64,000 nucleotides of DNA, taken from NCBI RefSeq assembly GCF_937988725.1, contig NZ_CALKHS010000010.1:992001-1056000 (forward strand). The letters are read 5' to 3'. Of the stretch, positions 41,063 to 48,570 are shown piece after piece (positions within the stretch are counted from its first letter, which is position 1; each line of letters begins with the position of its first letter). The notes beneath the pieces were generated by a model. It had not been told where the DNA came from, did not search any database, and saw only the letters and a list, made by a program, of their open reading frames with translations. Source of the DNA: an uncultured Castellaniella sp. (GTDB taxonomy: Bacteria > Pseudomonadota > Gammaproteobacteria > Burkholderiales > Burkholderiaceae_B). The translations under genes and the position numbers were made by a program.

Positions 41063-42826
41063 ATGAACCCACATTCCACCGTCCAGGCCGGCCAGCGCCC
41101 CGTCCCGCAGATCGACGTGATCCGCTCCATCGACGAATACCTGCGGCAGCAGGACTGGCGCGTCAACGCCAACGCCAACCAGGGCTATTCCCTGGGCGGC
41201 CTGATCCTGAACACTTCCGGCAAGATGATCGCCAACTACTGGCTCAGCCACGTCTACCCGGAAGCCATCGGCCAGGCCCACCGCCAGGGCGACCTGCACA
41301 TCCACGACCTGGACATGCTGTCGGGCTACTGCGCCGGCTGGTCGCTGCGCACGCTGCTGAACGAAGGCCTGAACGGCGTGCCGGGCAAGGTCGAATCCGC
41401 CCCGCCGCGCCACATGTCCAGCGCAGTGGGCCAGATCGTCAATTTCCTGGGCACGCTGCAGAACGAATGGGCGGGCGCGCAGGCCTTCAGTTCCTTCGAC
41501 ACCTACATGGCGCCCTTCATCCGCAAGGACGCCATGAGCTACGAGCAGGTGCGCCAGTGCATGCAGGAGCTGATCTACAACCTGAACGTGCCTTCGCGCT
41601 GGGGCACGCAGACGCCGTTCACCAACCTGACCTTCGACTGGGTCTGCCCGGAGGACCTGCGCGACCAGGTGCCGGTGATCGGCGGCGAGGAAATGCCGTT
41701 CTCGTACGGCGAGCTGCAGGCCGAAATGGACATGGTCAACCAGACCTACATCGAGGTCATGATGGCCGGCGACGCCAAGGGCCGCGCCTTCACCTTCCCC
41801 ATCCCGACCTACAACATCACGCCGGATTTCGACTGGCACAGCCCCAACGCCGAACGGCTGTTCGAGATGACGGCGAAGTACGGCCTGCCCTACTTCCAGA
41901 ACTTCATCAATTCGGAACTCAAGCCCAACATGATCCGGTCCATGTGCTGCCGCCTGCAGCTGGACCTGCGCGAACTGCTGAAGCGCGGCAACGGCCTGTT
42001 CGGCTCGGCGGAACAGACCGGTTCGCTGGGCGTGGTGACGATCAACTGCGCCCGCCTGGGCTATCTGCACCGGGGCGACGAGGCCGCCCTGCTCGCGCGG
42101 CTGGACGAGTTGCTGGACCTGGGCCGGCAAAGCCTGGAGATCAAGCGCCGCGTCATCCAGGACCTGATGGACGGCGGCCTGTTCCCCTACACCCGCCGCT
42201 ACCTGGGCACGCTGCGCAACCACTTCTCCACGCTGGGGGTCAACGGCGTCAACGAGATGATCCGCAACTTCACGGCCGGCGAGCACGACCTGACCAGCCC
42301 CTGGGGCCACGACTTCGCCGTGCGCCTGCTGAATCACGTCCGCGCCCGCATGATCGAATTCCAGGAATCCACCGGCCACCTGTACAACCTGGAAGCCACG
42401 CCCGCCGAAGGCACCACCTATCGCTTCGCGAAAGAGGATCGCGCCCGCTGGCCCGACATCCTGCAGGCCGGCACGGACGACATGCCCTACTACACGAATT
42501 CCTCGCAGCTGCCGGTGGGCTTCACCGACGACCCCTTCGAGGCGCTGGAACGCCAGGACGAACTGCAGCGCAAGTACACGGGCGGCACCGTGCTGCACCT
42601 GTACATGACCGAACCGCTGTCCTCGGCCGACGCCTGCCGCACACTGGTGCGCCGCACGCTCAGTCGTTTCTCCCTGCCCTACATCACGATCACGCCGACT
42701 TTTTCCATCTGCCCGAAGCATGGCTACCTGCCCGGTCGGCACGACTTCTGCCCGCACTGCGACGACGATCTGCTTGCCCGCCAGCACAGCCAGGCGAAGG
42801 CGGCAGCGCACGCGGTACCGGCATGA
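41063..42826 (+). CDS. nrdD: Anaerobic ribonucleoside-triphosphate reductase, large polypeptide lacking the glycyl-radical tail
   Basis: 587 residues from ATG 41063. Class III reductase features: YSLGGLILNTSGKMIANYWL, DLHIHDLDMLSGYCAGWSL, RSMCCRLQLDLREL with active-site cysteine, and a C-terminal zinc motif CPKHGYL...FCPHC. The chain then stops at AAAHAVPA; the glycine radical segment (RVxGY) found at the end of standard NrdD is missing here and is instead encoded by a separate gene at 43018. The enzyme makes dNTPs without oxygen. It is followed by the radical polypeptide and nrdG, forming one operon, and preceded by NrdR and Fnr-type sites. Confidence 0.93.
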   Translation: MNPHSTVQAGQRPVPQIDVIRSIDEYLRQQDWRVNANANQGYSLGGLILNTSGKMIANYWLSHVYPEAIGQAHRQGDLHIHDLDMLSGYCAGWSLRTLLNEGLNGVPGKVESAPPRHMSSAVGQIVNFLGTLQNEWAGAQAFSSFDTYMAPFIRKDAMSYEQVRQCMQELIYNLNVPSRWGTQTPFTNLTFDWVCPEDLRDQVPVIGGEEMPFSYGELQAEMDMVNQTYIEVMMAGDAKGRAFTFPIPTYNITPDFDWHSPNAERLFEMTAKYGLPYFQNFINSELKPNMIRSMCCRLQLDLRELLKRGNGLFGSAEQTGSLGVVTINCARLGYLHRGDEAALLARLDELLDLGRQSLEIKRRVIQDLMDGGLFPYTRRYLGTLRNHFSTLGVNGVNEMIRNFTAGEHDLTSPWGHDFAVRLLNHVRARMIEFQESTGHLYNLEATPAEGTTYRFAKEDRARWPDILQAGTDDMPYYTNSSQLPVGFTDDPFEALERQDELQRKYTGGTVLHLYMTEPLSSADACRTLVRRTLSRFSLPYITITPTFSICPKHGYLPGRHDFCPHCDDDLLARQHSQAKAAAHAVPA

Positions 42827-42975
42827 ACGACGCGGGTGGCCCACATCGCCCGATCCCTGCTGGCAAGGCCGCGTGTCTCCGGGCTCGCCGACCAAGCGCT
42901 GCAACGGGGGACGCCGCCCATAAGCCAATGCCTGTCCCCGGCTCCGCCAGCCAGCCCGACAACCCTTTTTCCCGT

Positions 42976-42995
42976 CCGGACCACGGTCCGGTTTT
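42976..42995 (+). terminator. Terminator-like hairpin between nrdD and the glycyl-radical gene
   Basis: CCGGAC-CACG-GTCCGG forms a perfect 6-bp GC stem with a four-base loop, immediately followed by TTTT (42992-42995), 22 bases before the ATG of the small gene. It could act as an attenuator or an mRNA processing/stability element that sets the ratio of the two NrdD polypeptides. Short stem and T-run, so only partial termination is expected. Confidence 0.5.
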
Positions 42996-43017
42996 CTCAG
43001 CCTCTCAGGAGCACATC

Positions 43018-43200
43018 ATGTCCAACACATCCATCACTCTGAACGACGCCGAACGCCAGCCTTGCGAAATCTGGACCCGCGTCATGGGCTACCACCGCCC
43101 CGTCTCGTCCTTCAACATCGGCAAGAAGGGCGAATTCCACGAGCGCCGCTTCTTCGTCGAACGGCACGCCGGCCAGGCGCCGGCGGCGCGGACCGCCTGA
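43018..43200 (+). CDS. Separate glycyl-radical polypeptide of anaerobic ribonucleotide reductase
   Basis: 60 residues. The segment CEIWTRVMGYHRPVSSFN then GKKGEFHERRFF is the C-terminal radical domain of NrdD, with the radical glycine in RVMGY (Gly24). It has its own ribosome site (AGGAG, seven bases before ATG 43018) and lies 191 bases after the truncated nrdD, in a different frame, so the enzyme is split in two. NrdG, 12 bases downstream, would generate the radical on this glycine. I recall comparable short NrdD annotations in other betaproteobacteria, which suggests a stable lineage feature rather than a recent break. Confidence 0.85.
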   Translation: MSNTSITLNDAERQPCEIWTRVMGYHRPVSSFNIGKKGEFHERRFFVERHAGQAPAARTA

Positions 43201-43212
43201 TCGGGGTCCGCC

Positions 43213-43950
43213 ATGCACGCCGCCCGCATCGCCCCCGGCAGCGGCGCCCGGACGCTCAAGGCGGGCGGCCTGGTGCCCTTCACGGCCACGGACTTCCCCG
43301 GCCTGCTGGCCGCCGTGGTCTTCGTGCAGGGCTGCCCCTGGCGCTGCGGCTACTGCCACAACCCGCATTTGCAGCCCCGCACGGCGGACAGTCCCATCGA
43401 CTGGGCCGACATCCTGGCGTTTCTGAAGCGCCGGGTCGGCCTGATCGACGGCGTGGTCTTCAGCGGCGGCGAGCCCACCATGGACCCCGGCCTGGGCGCC
43501 GCCATCCGGCAGGCGCGCGAACTGGGCTACAAGGTCGGCCTGCACACCGGGGGCACGCACCCGCGCCGCCTGGCCCAGGTGCTGCCGCTGGTGGACTGGG
43601 TCGGCCTGGACATCAAGGCCGGCTTCGAACACTACGACCGGATCACGCAGGTCGCCGGCAGCGGCGCGCCGGCCCGGGCCAGCCTGCGAGCCGTCCTGGA
43701 CAGCGGCGTGGATTTCGAATGCCGGACCACGGCGCACCCCGATCTGATCGGCGCCGACGAACTGCTGGACTTGGGCCGGATGCTGGCTGATCTGGGCGTG
43801 CGGCGCTACGCCGTCCAGATCTTCCGGCCCCAGGGCTGCGCGGACGCCGACCTGAACGCGCGCGGCCAGTCGCTGCGGGACTGGCCGGGCAAAGACGTCC
43901 GGTCGGCGCTGGCGGCGATGTTTCCTGCGTTCCAGATCCGGCTGCCCTGA
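43213..43950 (+). CDS. nrdG: Anaerobic ribonucleotide reductase activating radical-SAM enzyme
   Basis: 245 residues. The radical SAM cysteines are CPWRCGYC (CxxxCxxC), followed by FSGGEPTMDPG, KVGLHTGGTHPRRL, WVGLDIKAGFEHYD and RRYAVQIFRPQG, typical of the pyruvate formate-lyase/NrdG activase type used with the NrdD of this lineage. It reduces SAM to a 5'-deoxyadenosyl radical that takes a hydrogen from the NrdD glycine. Start ATG 43213, 12 bases after the radical polypeptide. Confidence 0.93.
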   Translation: MHAARIAPGSGARTLKAGGLVPFTATDFPGLLAAVVFVQGCPWRCGYCHNPHLQPRTADSPIDWADILAFLKRRVGLIDGVVFSGGEPTMDPGLGAAIRQARELGYKVGLHTGGTHPRRLAQVLPLVDWVGLDIKAGFEHYDRITQVAGSGAPARASLRAVLDSGVDFECRTTAHPDLIGADELLDLGRMLADLGVRRYAVQIFRPQGCADADLNARGQSLRDWPGKDVRSALAAMFPAFQIRLP

Positions 43951-43959
43951 GCGCCGCCC

Positions 43960-45279
43960 TCAGGCGGCCTCGGCGGCCCGGCGCCCGCGCTGGCGAAATC
44001 CCTGGCGGATGTCCTCGGGCACCAGGGAACCGCCGGTGCTCCAGATGACGTGGGTGGCCCCGCCCATGACGGCGGCCAGCCCGTGGCGTTCCAGGTAGGC
44101 CTGGCCCTGCGGCGTATCCAGCACCTGCAGCGGCCCGCGCAGGCCGGTCGCCGCCGAGGGCTCCACATAGATGCCTTCCCTGTCTTCCAGGCGCCAGGCA
44201 TCGGCGTAGAATGTGTCCTCGCCCACGGTGAAGACCCCGGACAGCAGGGACGCCATCAGGGGCGCGACCAGCGGCGAGGCCTGGCCCACGGCCAGCCCGT
44301 CGGCTTCGGTGCGGTTGTCCAGACCCACGTCGTAGACGGAGACGGGACGATCCGCGCCGCACGCCAGCTGCACCAGCATGCAGGGCGAACCGGTCGGCTC
44401 GACGAAGAAGCCGTGGACGTGCGCCCCGAACAGGCGTTTCAGGCCATACAGGATGCCGCCCGGCGCCCCGCCGACCCCGCACGGCAGGTAGACGAACAGG
44501 GGATGCTCCGCATCCACCGGCCGGCCCGCCGCCCCCAGTTGCGCCTGCAGCTCGCGCGCGGCGGCCGCATAGCCCAGGAACAGCGATTCGGATTGCTCGT
44601 CGTCGACGAAATGCATCCAGGGATCGGCCTGCGCGATGGCCCGGCCGGCGGCCACGGCGGCGGCATAATCCCCCGCGTGCTCGACCACGGCGATGCCCCG
44701 CGCCCGCAGGCGCTGCTTTTTCCATTCCTTGGCATCCGCCGACATGTGCACCACGGCCCGCAGGCCCAGGCCGGCGCCGATCAGGCCGATGCTCAGGCCC
44801 AGGTTGCCGGTGCTGCCCACCGCCACGGCATGCCGGCCCAGCACGGCCCGGGCCGGGGGCTCGGCCAAGGCGCGCCGGTCGGCATCGTCCCGCAACACGC
44901 CGGCCTCCAGGCCGATCCGCTCGGCCAGGCTGAGGATTTCATGGAAGCCGCCCCGCGCCTTGACGGATCCCGCCACCGGCAGGGCATCGTCCCGCTTGAG
45001 CATCCAGAGTCCCGGAGACGTCGGCGCCAGCGCGTCCCGCAGGCGCGGGATCGGCGTCAACGGCGAAGACAGGCGGCCCCCGGCGGATTCGAGCTCCGGG
45101 AAGACCTGTTCCAGCAGCCCCGCGCAGCGGTCGAATCGGGCTTCGGCCACGGCGGGGTCCAGGCGGCCGTCGCGGCCGTCGGCCTGCGGGTCGTAGCCTG
45201 GATTCAGCCATAGCAGGGGCCGGCGCTGCGTCAGCCCCTCGGGCAGGCCCGGATGCCGGGCCGCAATATCTGCGTTCAT
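43960..45279 (-). CDS. dsdA: D-serine ammonia-lyase
   Basis: 439 residues, the DsdA length. PLP-lysine motif VAGSVKARGGFHE, glycine-rich phosphate loop VGSTGNLGLSIGL, MSADAKEWKKQRLRARG, and LPCGVGGAPGGILYGLK are diagnostic of D-serine dehydratase (D-serine to pyruvate and ammonia). The ATG at 45279 has AGGAG eight bases before it; the upstream extension to 45345 is not conserved. No DsdX or DsdC gene is adjacent; it converges with nrdG (stops 9 bases apart). Confidence 0.92.
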   Translation of the reverse strand: MNADIAARHPGLPEGLTQRRPLLWLNPGYDPQADGRDGRLDPAVAEARFDRCAGLLEQVFPELESAGGRLSSPLTPIPRLRDALAPTSPGLWMLKRDDALPVAGSVKARGGFHEILSLAERIGLEAGVLRDDADRRALAEPPARAVLGRHAVAVGSTGNLGLSIGLIGAGLGLRAVVHMSADAKEWKKQRLRARGIAVVEHAGDYAAAVAAGRAIAQADPWMHFVDDEQSESLFLGYAAAARELQAQLGAAGRPVDAEHPLFVYLPCGVGGAPGGILYGLKRLFGAHVHGFFVEPTGSPCMLVQLACGADRPVSVYDVGLDNRTEADGLAVGQASPLVAPLMASLLSGVFTVGEDTFYADAWRLEDREGIYVEPSAATGLRGPLQVLDTPQGQAYLERHGLAAVMGGATHVIWSTGGSLVPEDIRQGFRQRGRRAAEAA

Positions 45280-45449
45280 GAAAGGCTCCTGTGCGGCGAG
45301 GCATCGGCGCCCCGCCCATTGCTCGAAAGCCTGCTCAGGATACACGGCATGCGCTCCCGCCAGCGGCGAGGCCCCTTCATCACGCCCGGGCCACGGCGGC
45401 GGGCCGCCGCACGGGCCCCGGGATGGCGGTCGTCAGGCCGCCGGCCGGA

Positions 45450-45956
45450 TCAGGCGGCCGGCCCCTGCGGCGCGAGCCGCCCGCCCAGGCGCAGGCGCGC
45501 CGCCCGGGCCACGTCTCGCAGCACGGCCTTGGGATGAAACACCGCCAGGTCGATGGAGTCCAGCGTGTTCTTCACCATCAGGCCCAGTTCCGTATCGCCT
45601 TCGATCACCAGGCGGCGGCTGAAGAACAGGGTGTCGGGATCTTCCTTGCGCTGCAGCAGGCGGTAGAAATCCACCGCGTCGGCGCGGATGGTCAGGTCCG
45701 GTTCGGCGTCGCCGTGCCGGGCCGCCCGGAAGGCGTGGTTGCGCCAGGTGTAGTCGAAGCGGACATGCGCGTCGGCGACGTGGATGCGCAGGGACCGGCC
45801 TTCCAGCATGTGCAGGGTGTCGGGGTGCAGATGCCGCGCCAGCACCAGGTTCAGGCCGGTGACGAACAGCGCCGAGCCCGGGAACCGGGGCAGGCGTTCC
45901 AGCGCCTGGGCGACGGACTGGGGCACACGATAGGCGGGAGTGGTGGAATTGTGCAT
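45450..45956 (-). CDS. ubiT: UbiT, SCP2-domain ubiquinone accessory factor
   Basis: 168 residues. The SCP2-like core is visible: LNLVLARHLHPDTLHMLEGRSLRI, FRAARHGDAEPDLTIRADAVDFYRLL, REDPDTLFFSRRLVIEGDTELGLMVKN (seen as KEDPDTLFFSRRL). UbiT binds lipid intermediates during oxygen-independent ubiquinone synthesis. It is the third gene of a ubiU-ubiV-ubiT order on the minus strand, the same set as E. coli yhbU-yhbV-yhbT. Start ATG 45956. Confidence 0.9.
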   Translation of the reverse strand: MHNSTTPAYRVPQSVAQALERLPRFPGSALFVTGLNLVLARHLHPDTLHMLEGRSLRIHVADAHVRFDYTWRNHAFRAARHGDAEPDLTIRADAVDFYRLLQRKEDPDTLFFSRRLVIEGDTELGLMVKNTLDSIDLAVFHPKAVLRDVARAARLRLGGRLAPQGPAA

Positions 45957-45998
45957 GCGGAAGCTCGGGTGGCGATCAAGAATTCGGAGTATCGGTCA

Positions 45999-47012
45999 TC
46001 ATGCGGAAACCTGCGCCCTGACTCGGGGGGCCTGCGGCGCGGGCGGGTCGCCCGGCAGCACCATGTCCAGCCCGGGGCGGTCGTGCCAATAGCCATTGCA
46101 GGGCCCGGCGGGCATCAGCGGCGTCAGCCGGGCATGCGCATCGGCGGCGGATTCCCGCCCGTCCAGCACGGCCCGGAAGGCCGCCACGACCTGATCCATG
46201 TGCTGCGACTGCGGACTCAGGCGCAACACGTCCACGCCCAGGTCCCGCAGCTCATCGAGTTCGTGGATCAGGGTATGGACCAGCGCCGACTGGGTCTGGA
46301 TGCCGTTGATGGTCAGGAAGGCCTGGGATTCCTTGGTTTCCAGCAGCAAGCCGTCCGGGTGGTCCATGCAGACGTACTGGCAGTTGTCCTTGGGGAAATT
46401 GCGGTTGCGGGCGGTGAAGCAGCGGGCGGAAAAGGCCAGCGGCATGCGGCCGTAGGCGAATACTTCCGTTTGCATGCCGGCAGGCCGGTCCTGTTGCAGC
46501 TGCGTCAGCCCCGCACGCCCCATTTCCAGCGGCATGACCCAGCGGGTCGCGCCCTGGGCGGCGATCACGTCCAGGGTGGGCTTGCTGTAGATGTTCAGGA
46601 ACGGGCCCGCAACGAAACGCCCCCACGCTGCGCCTGCGGCTTGCTGCCCCCCGAGGGGGCCCTTTTCGCCTTGGGGCGGCCCGGCGGCGAAAAGCCGCTC
46701 ATGGATCAGGCGCACGGCTCCCATGTCGTTGGCTTCGATGCCGTAGGTTTCGTTCTCGGTGATCTTGCGCAGGGTATTCAGGTCATTGCCCGATTCCAGC
46801 AGGACCTGGGTCGACAGGATCGGCGTCTTGCCGGCCTGGGCCAGCATGTCGGCGACCTCGATCCAGTCGGACAGGCGCAACTCGTGGCGCCGCGAACAGA
46901 CCGTTTCCCCCAGATAGACGATATCGACCGGCCACTCGGAGACGGCTGCATAGAATTCCAGGGTGGTGACGCGGGGCCAGTAGTATTGCAGGGGCCCCAG
47001 GGCGATTTTCAT
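45999..47012 (-). CDS. ubiV: UbiV, O2-independent ubiquinone hydroxylation protein, with an in-frame repeat insertion
   Basis: 337 residues. U32-family phrases LGPLQYYWPR, VDIVYLGETVCSRR, EANDMGAVRLIHER, RFVAGPFLNIYS and ARCFTARNR...PKDNCQYVC match E. coli YhbV. The 4Fe-4S cysteines expected of UbiV are present (Cys39, 198, 211, 215). Compared with E. coli, where the loop is ERKLPFVAGH, there are about 25 extra residues (107-131: LFAAGPPQGEKGPLGGQQAA and on), which come from a GC-rich palindromic repeat inserted in frame. It works with UbiU to hydroxylate the ubiquinone ring with prephenate as oxygen donor. The insertion falls before a conserved strand and may be tolerated as a loop. Confidence 0.93.
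   Translation of the reverse strand: MKIALGPLQYYWPRVTTLEFYAAVSEWPVDIVYLGETVCSRRHELRLSDWIEVADMLAQAGKTPILSTQVLLESGNDLNTLRKITENETYGIEANDMGAVRLIHERLFAAGPPQGEKGPLGGQQAAGAAWGRFVAGPFLNIYSKPTLDVIAAQGATRWVMPLEMGRAGLTQLQQDRPAGMQTEVFAYGRMPLAFSARCFTARNRNFPKDNCQYVCMDHPDGLLLETKESQAFLTINGIQTQSALVHTLIHELDELRDLGVDVLRLSPQSQHMDQVVAAFRAVLDGRESAADAHARLTPLMPAGPCNGYWHDRPGLDMVLPGDPPAPQAPRVRAQVSA
46617..46694. repeat. GC-rich palindromic repeat element inserted in frame within ubiV
   Basis: About 78 bases with several self-complementary blocks: CCCCCCGAGGGGG at 46648-46660, CCTTTTCGCC pairing with GGCGAAAAG (46661-46670 and 46686-46694), and GGGGCGGCCCGGCGG. This looks like the dispersed REP-type elements common in Burkholderiales intergenic DNA (from memory). 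It keeps the ubiV frame open. Confidence 0.65.
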
Positions 47013-47090
47013 GATGGTTTCCTCGTACGCAATGGGCGGGGCGGTCCGGGGCGTCCTTCATGAAGGCCGGGCGCACGCCCCGCGCGGAAT

Positions 47091-48146
47091 TTATTTCCAG
47101 GGCCGGTGATAGGCGCCCAGCGTGTGCTGCTGGCCTTCGGCGACCTTGTTCAGTTCGGCCATCCACGACGGATGCACGGAATAGCGGGCCGGGTTGGCGC
47201 GCGCCTGATCGATGGCCTGGCGCCAGACCCGCGTGACCTGCGCCACATAGGCGGGGCTGCGCTGGCGGCCCTCGATCTTGATGGCCCGCACCCCCATGGC
47301 CATCAGCCGGGGCAGCAGTTCCAGGGTGTTCAAGCTGGTGGGTTCTTCCAGGGCGTAGTAGTTTTCGCCCGCGACATCGAAGCGGCCCTTGCACAGCGTG
47401 GGGTAGCCGGCGTTCTCGCCTTCGTCGTAACGGTCGATCAGCACGTTGTTCAGGCGGGATTCCAGGCCCTTGTCGGTCTGCTGCCAGCGCACGTGCTTGG
47501 CCGGGGAACAGACCCCGTGCGTGTTGGGCGATTCGCCGGTCGCATAGGACGACAGGGCGCAACGGCCTTCCACCATGACGCACAGGCTGCCGAAACCGAA
47601 AACCTCGATTTCCACCGGTGTGTTTTCGCACACCTGCTGCACCTGGGCCACCGACAGCACGCGCGGCAGCACCGCGCGGGCCACGCCGAACTGTTCGTGA
47701 TAGAAACGGATGGCTTCGTAGTTGGTGGCCGAGCCTTGCACGGACAGGTGCAGCCGCAGGTCCGGGTAGCGGTCGCGGGTATAGGCCATCAGGCCGGGAT
47801 CGGCCATGATGATCGCGTCCACGCCCGCGTCAGCGGCGCGGTCCACTGCTTCGCGCCACAGGCGCCAGGCATCGGGCTGCGGGTAGGTATTGAGCGCCAG
47901 CAGGACTTTGCGCTGCCGGTCATGCGCGTAGCGGATGCCCTGGGCGATGGCCGCCGCGTCGAAATTCAGGCCGGCGAAATTGCGGGCATTGGTCGTATCC
48001 CGGAAACCCAGATAGACGCAATCGGCGCCCTCGTCCACGGCGGATTTCAGGGCGGGCAGGCTGCCTGCGGGACAGACGAGCTCAAAGTTGGACAGGTCGT
48101 GACGAGGCACCACGCCGGGGCGGGTGGAGGAAGGCAGAGCAGACAT
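47091..48146 (-). CDS. ubiU: UbiU, O2-independent ubiquinone hydroxylation protein
   Basis: 351 residues from ATG 48146 (AGGATG site upstream); the ORF extends to 48233 but the extra part overlaps the Fnr-type control region. U32 features: LVCPAGSLPALKSAVDEGAD, ADCVYLGFRDTTNARNF, LSVQGSATNYEAIRFY, and FGFGSLCVMVEGRCALSS...THGVCSPAK...YPTLCKGRF, which supplies the four Fe-S cysteines. UbiU and UbiV form a complex that hydroxylates ubiquinone precursors without oxygen. First gene of ubiUVT, with an Fnr-type site 93 bases upstream. Confidence 0.94.
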   Translation of the reverse strand: MSALPSSTRPGVVPRHDLSNFELVCPAGSLPALKSAVDEGADCVYLGFRDTTNARNFAGLNFDAAAIAQGIRYAHDRQRKVLLALNTYPQPDAWRLWREAVDRAADAGVDAIIMADPGLMAYTRDRYPDLRLHLSVQGSATNYEAIRFYHEQFGVARAVLPRVLSVAQVQQVCENTPVEIEVFGFGSLCVMVEGRCALSSYATGESPNTHGVCSPAKHVRWQQTDKGLESRLNNVLIDRYDEGENAGYPTLCKGRFDVAGENYYALEEPTSLNTLELLPRLMAMGVRAIKIEGRQRSPAYVAQVTRVWRQAIDQARANPARYSVHPSWMAELNKVAEGQQHTLGAYHRPWK

Positions 48147-48238
48147 GAAGCATCCTGACGGTTCGGCCATGCAGGCGGGGCATGCCGCCAGGCCATCGGC
48201 AACAGCGTGCACTATGCGCCGTCCAGGAAACAAAGTCC

Positions 48239-48252
48239 TTAATTCGCATCAA
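48239..48252. promoter_or_regulatory. Fnr-type site shared by ubiU and the DUF2249/NnrS-like pair
   Basis: TTAAT-TCGC-ATCAA differs from TTGAT-N4-ATCAA by one base. It sits in the 200-base divergent gap, about 93 bases from the ubiU start and 95 from the DUF2249 start, so one regulator dimer could serve both directions. Confidence 0.65.
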
Positions 48253-48346
48253 GGGAATCGGTATTGAGCGCGCGGTTTTCCCTTGCGGCCGGCCGCCCGT
48301 CGTGTAATGTAGCGGCTTGACTTGAGAGGACTTGAAAGGATCCCGC

Positions 48347-48568
48347 ATGGCTCTGCCCGACATCACCCTGGACGTGCGCGGACTGCCCCCGCCCGAACCG
48401 CTGGAACACTGCCTGGAGGCCCTGGCCGACCTGGCCCCCGGCCAGCGGCTGAACATGCTGATCGACCGCGAACCCTATCCCCTGTATGCGATGCTGGACC
48501 GGGACGGATTCCGGCACGAATGCACCTTCGAGGACACCCATTTCCAGGTCGCGATCTGGATCGCCTGA
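48347..48568 (+). CDS. DUF2249 (TusA-fold) protein
   Basis: 73 residues from ATG 48347, with AAGGA six bases upstream. The fold is the same as the protein at 40564: LDVRGLPPPEPLEHCLEALADL, LMIDREPYPLYAML-type core (seen as NMLIDREPYPLYAML) and HFQVAIWIA. The HDP motif of the other copy is replaced by DREPYPLY, a second DUF2249 subtype. It lies two bases before the NnrS-like gene and is probably co-transcribed under Fnr-type control. Confidence 0.8.
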   Translation: MALPDITLDVRGLPPPEPLEHCLEALADLAPGQRLNMLIDREPYPLYAMLDRDGFRHECTFEDTHFQVAIWIA

Positions 48569-48570
48569 CC

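Noticed and set aside
42827..43017. Possible riboswitch or intron in the gap between the two nrdD parts
   Set aside because: No B12-box or self-splicing features seen; only the terminator-like hairpin is supported.
44050..45213. 387-residue frame antisense to dsdA
   Set aside because: High-GC antisense shadow; DsdA has its PLP motif and a good ribosome site.
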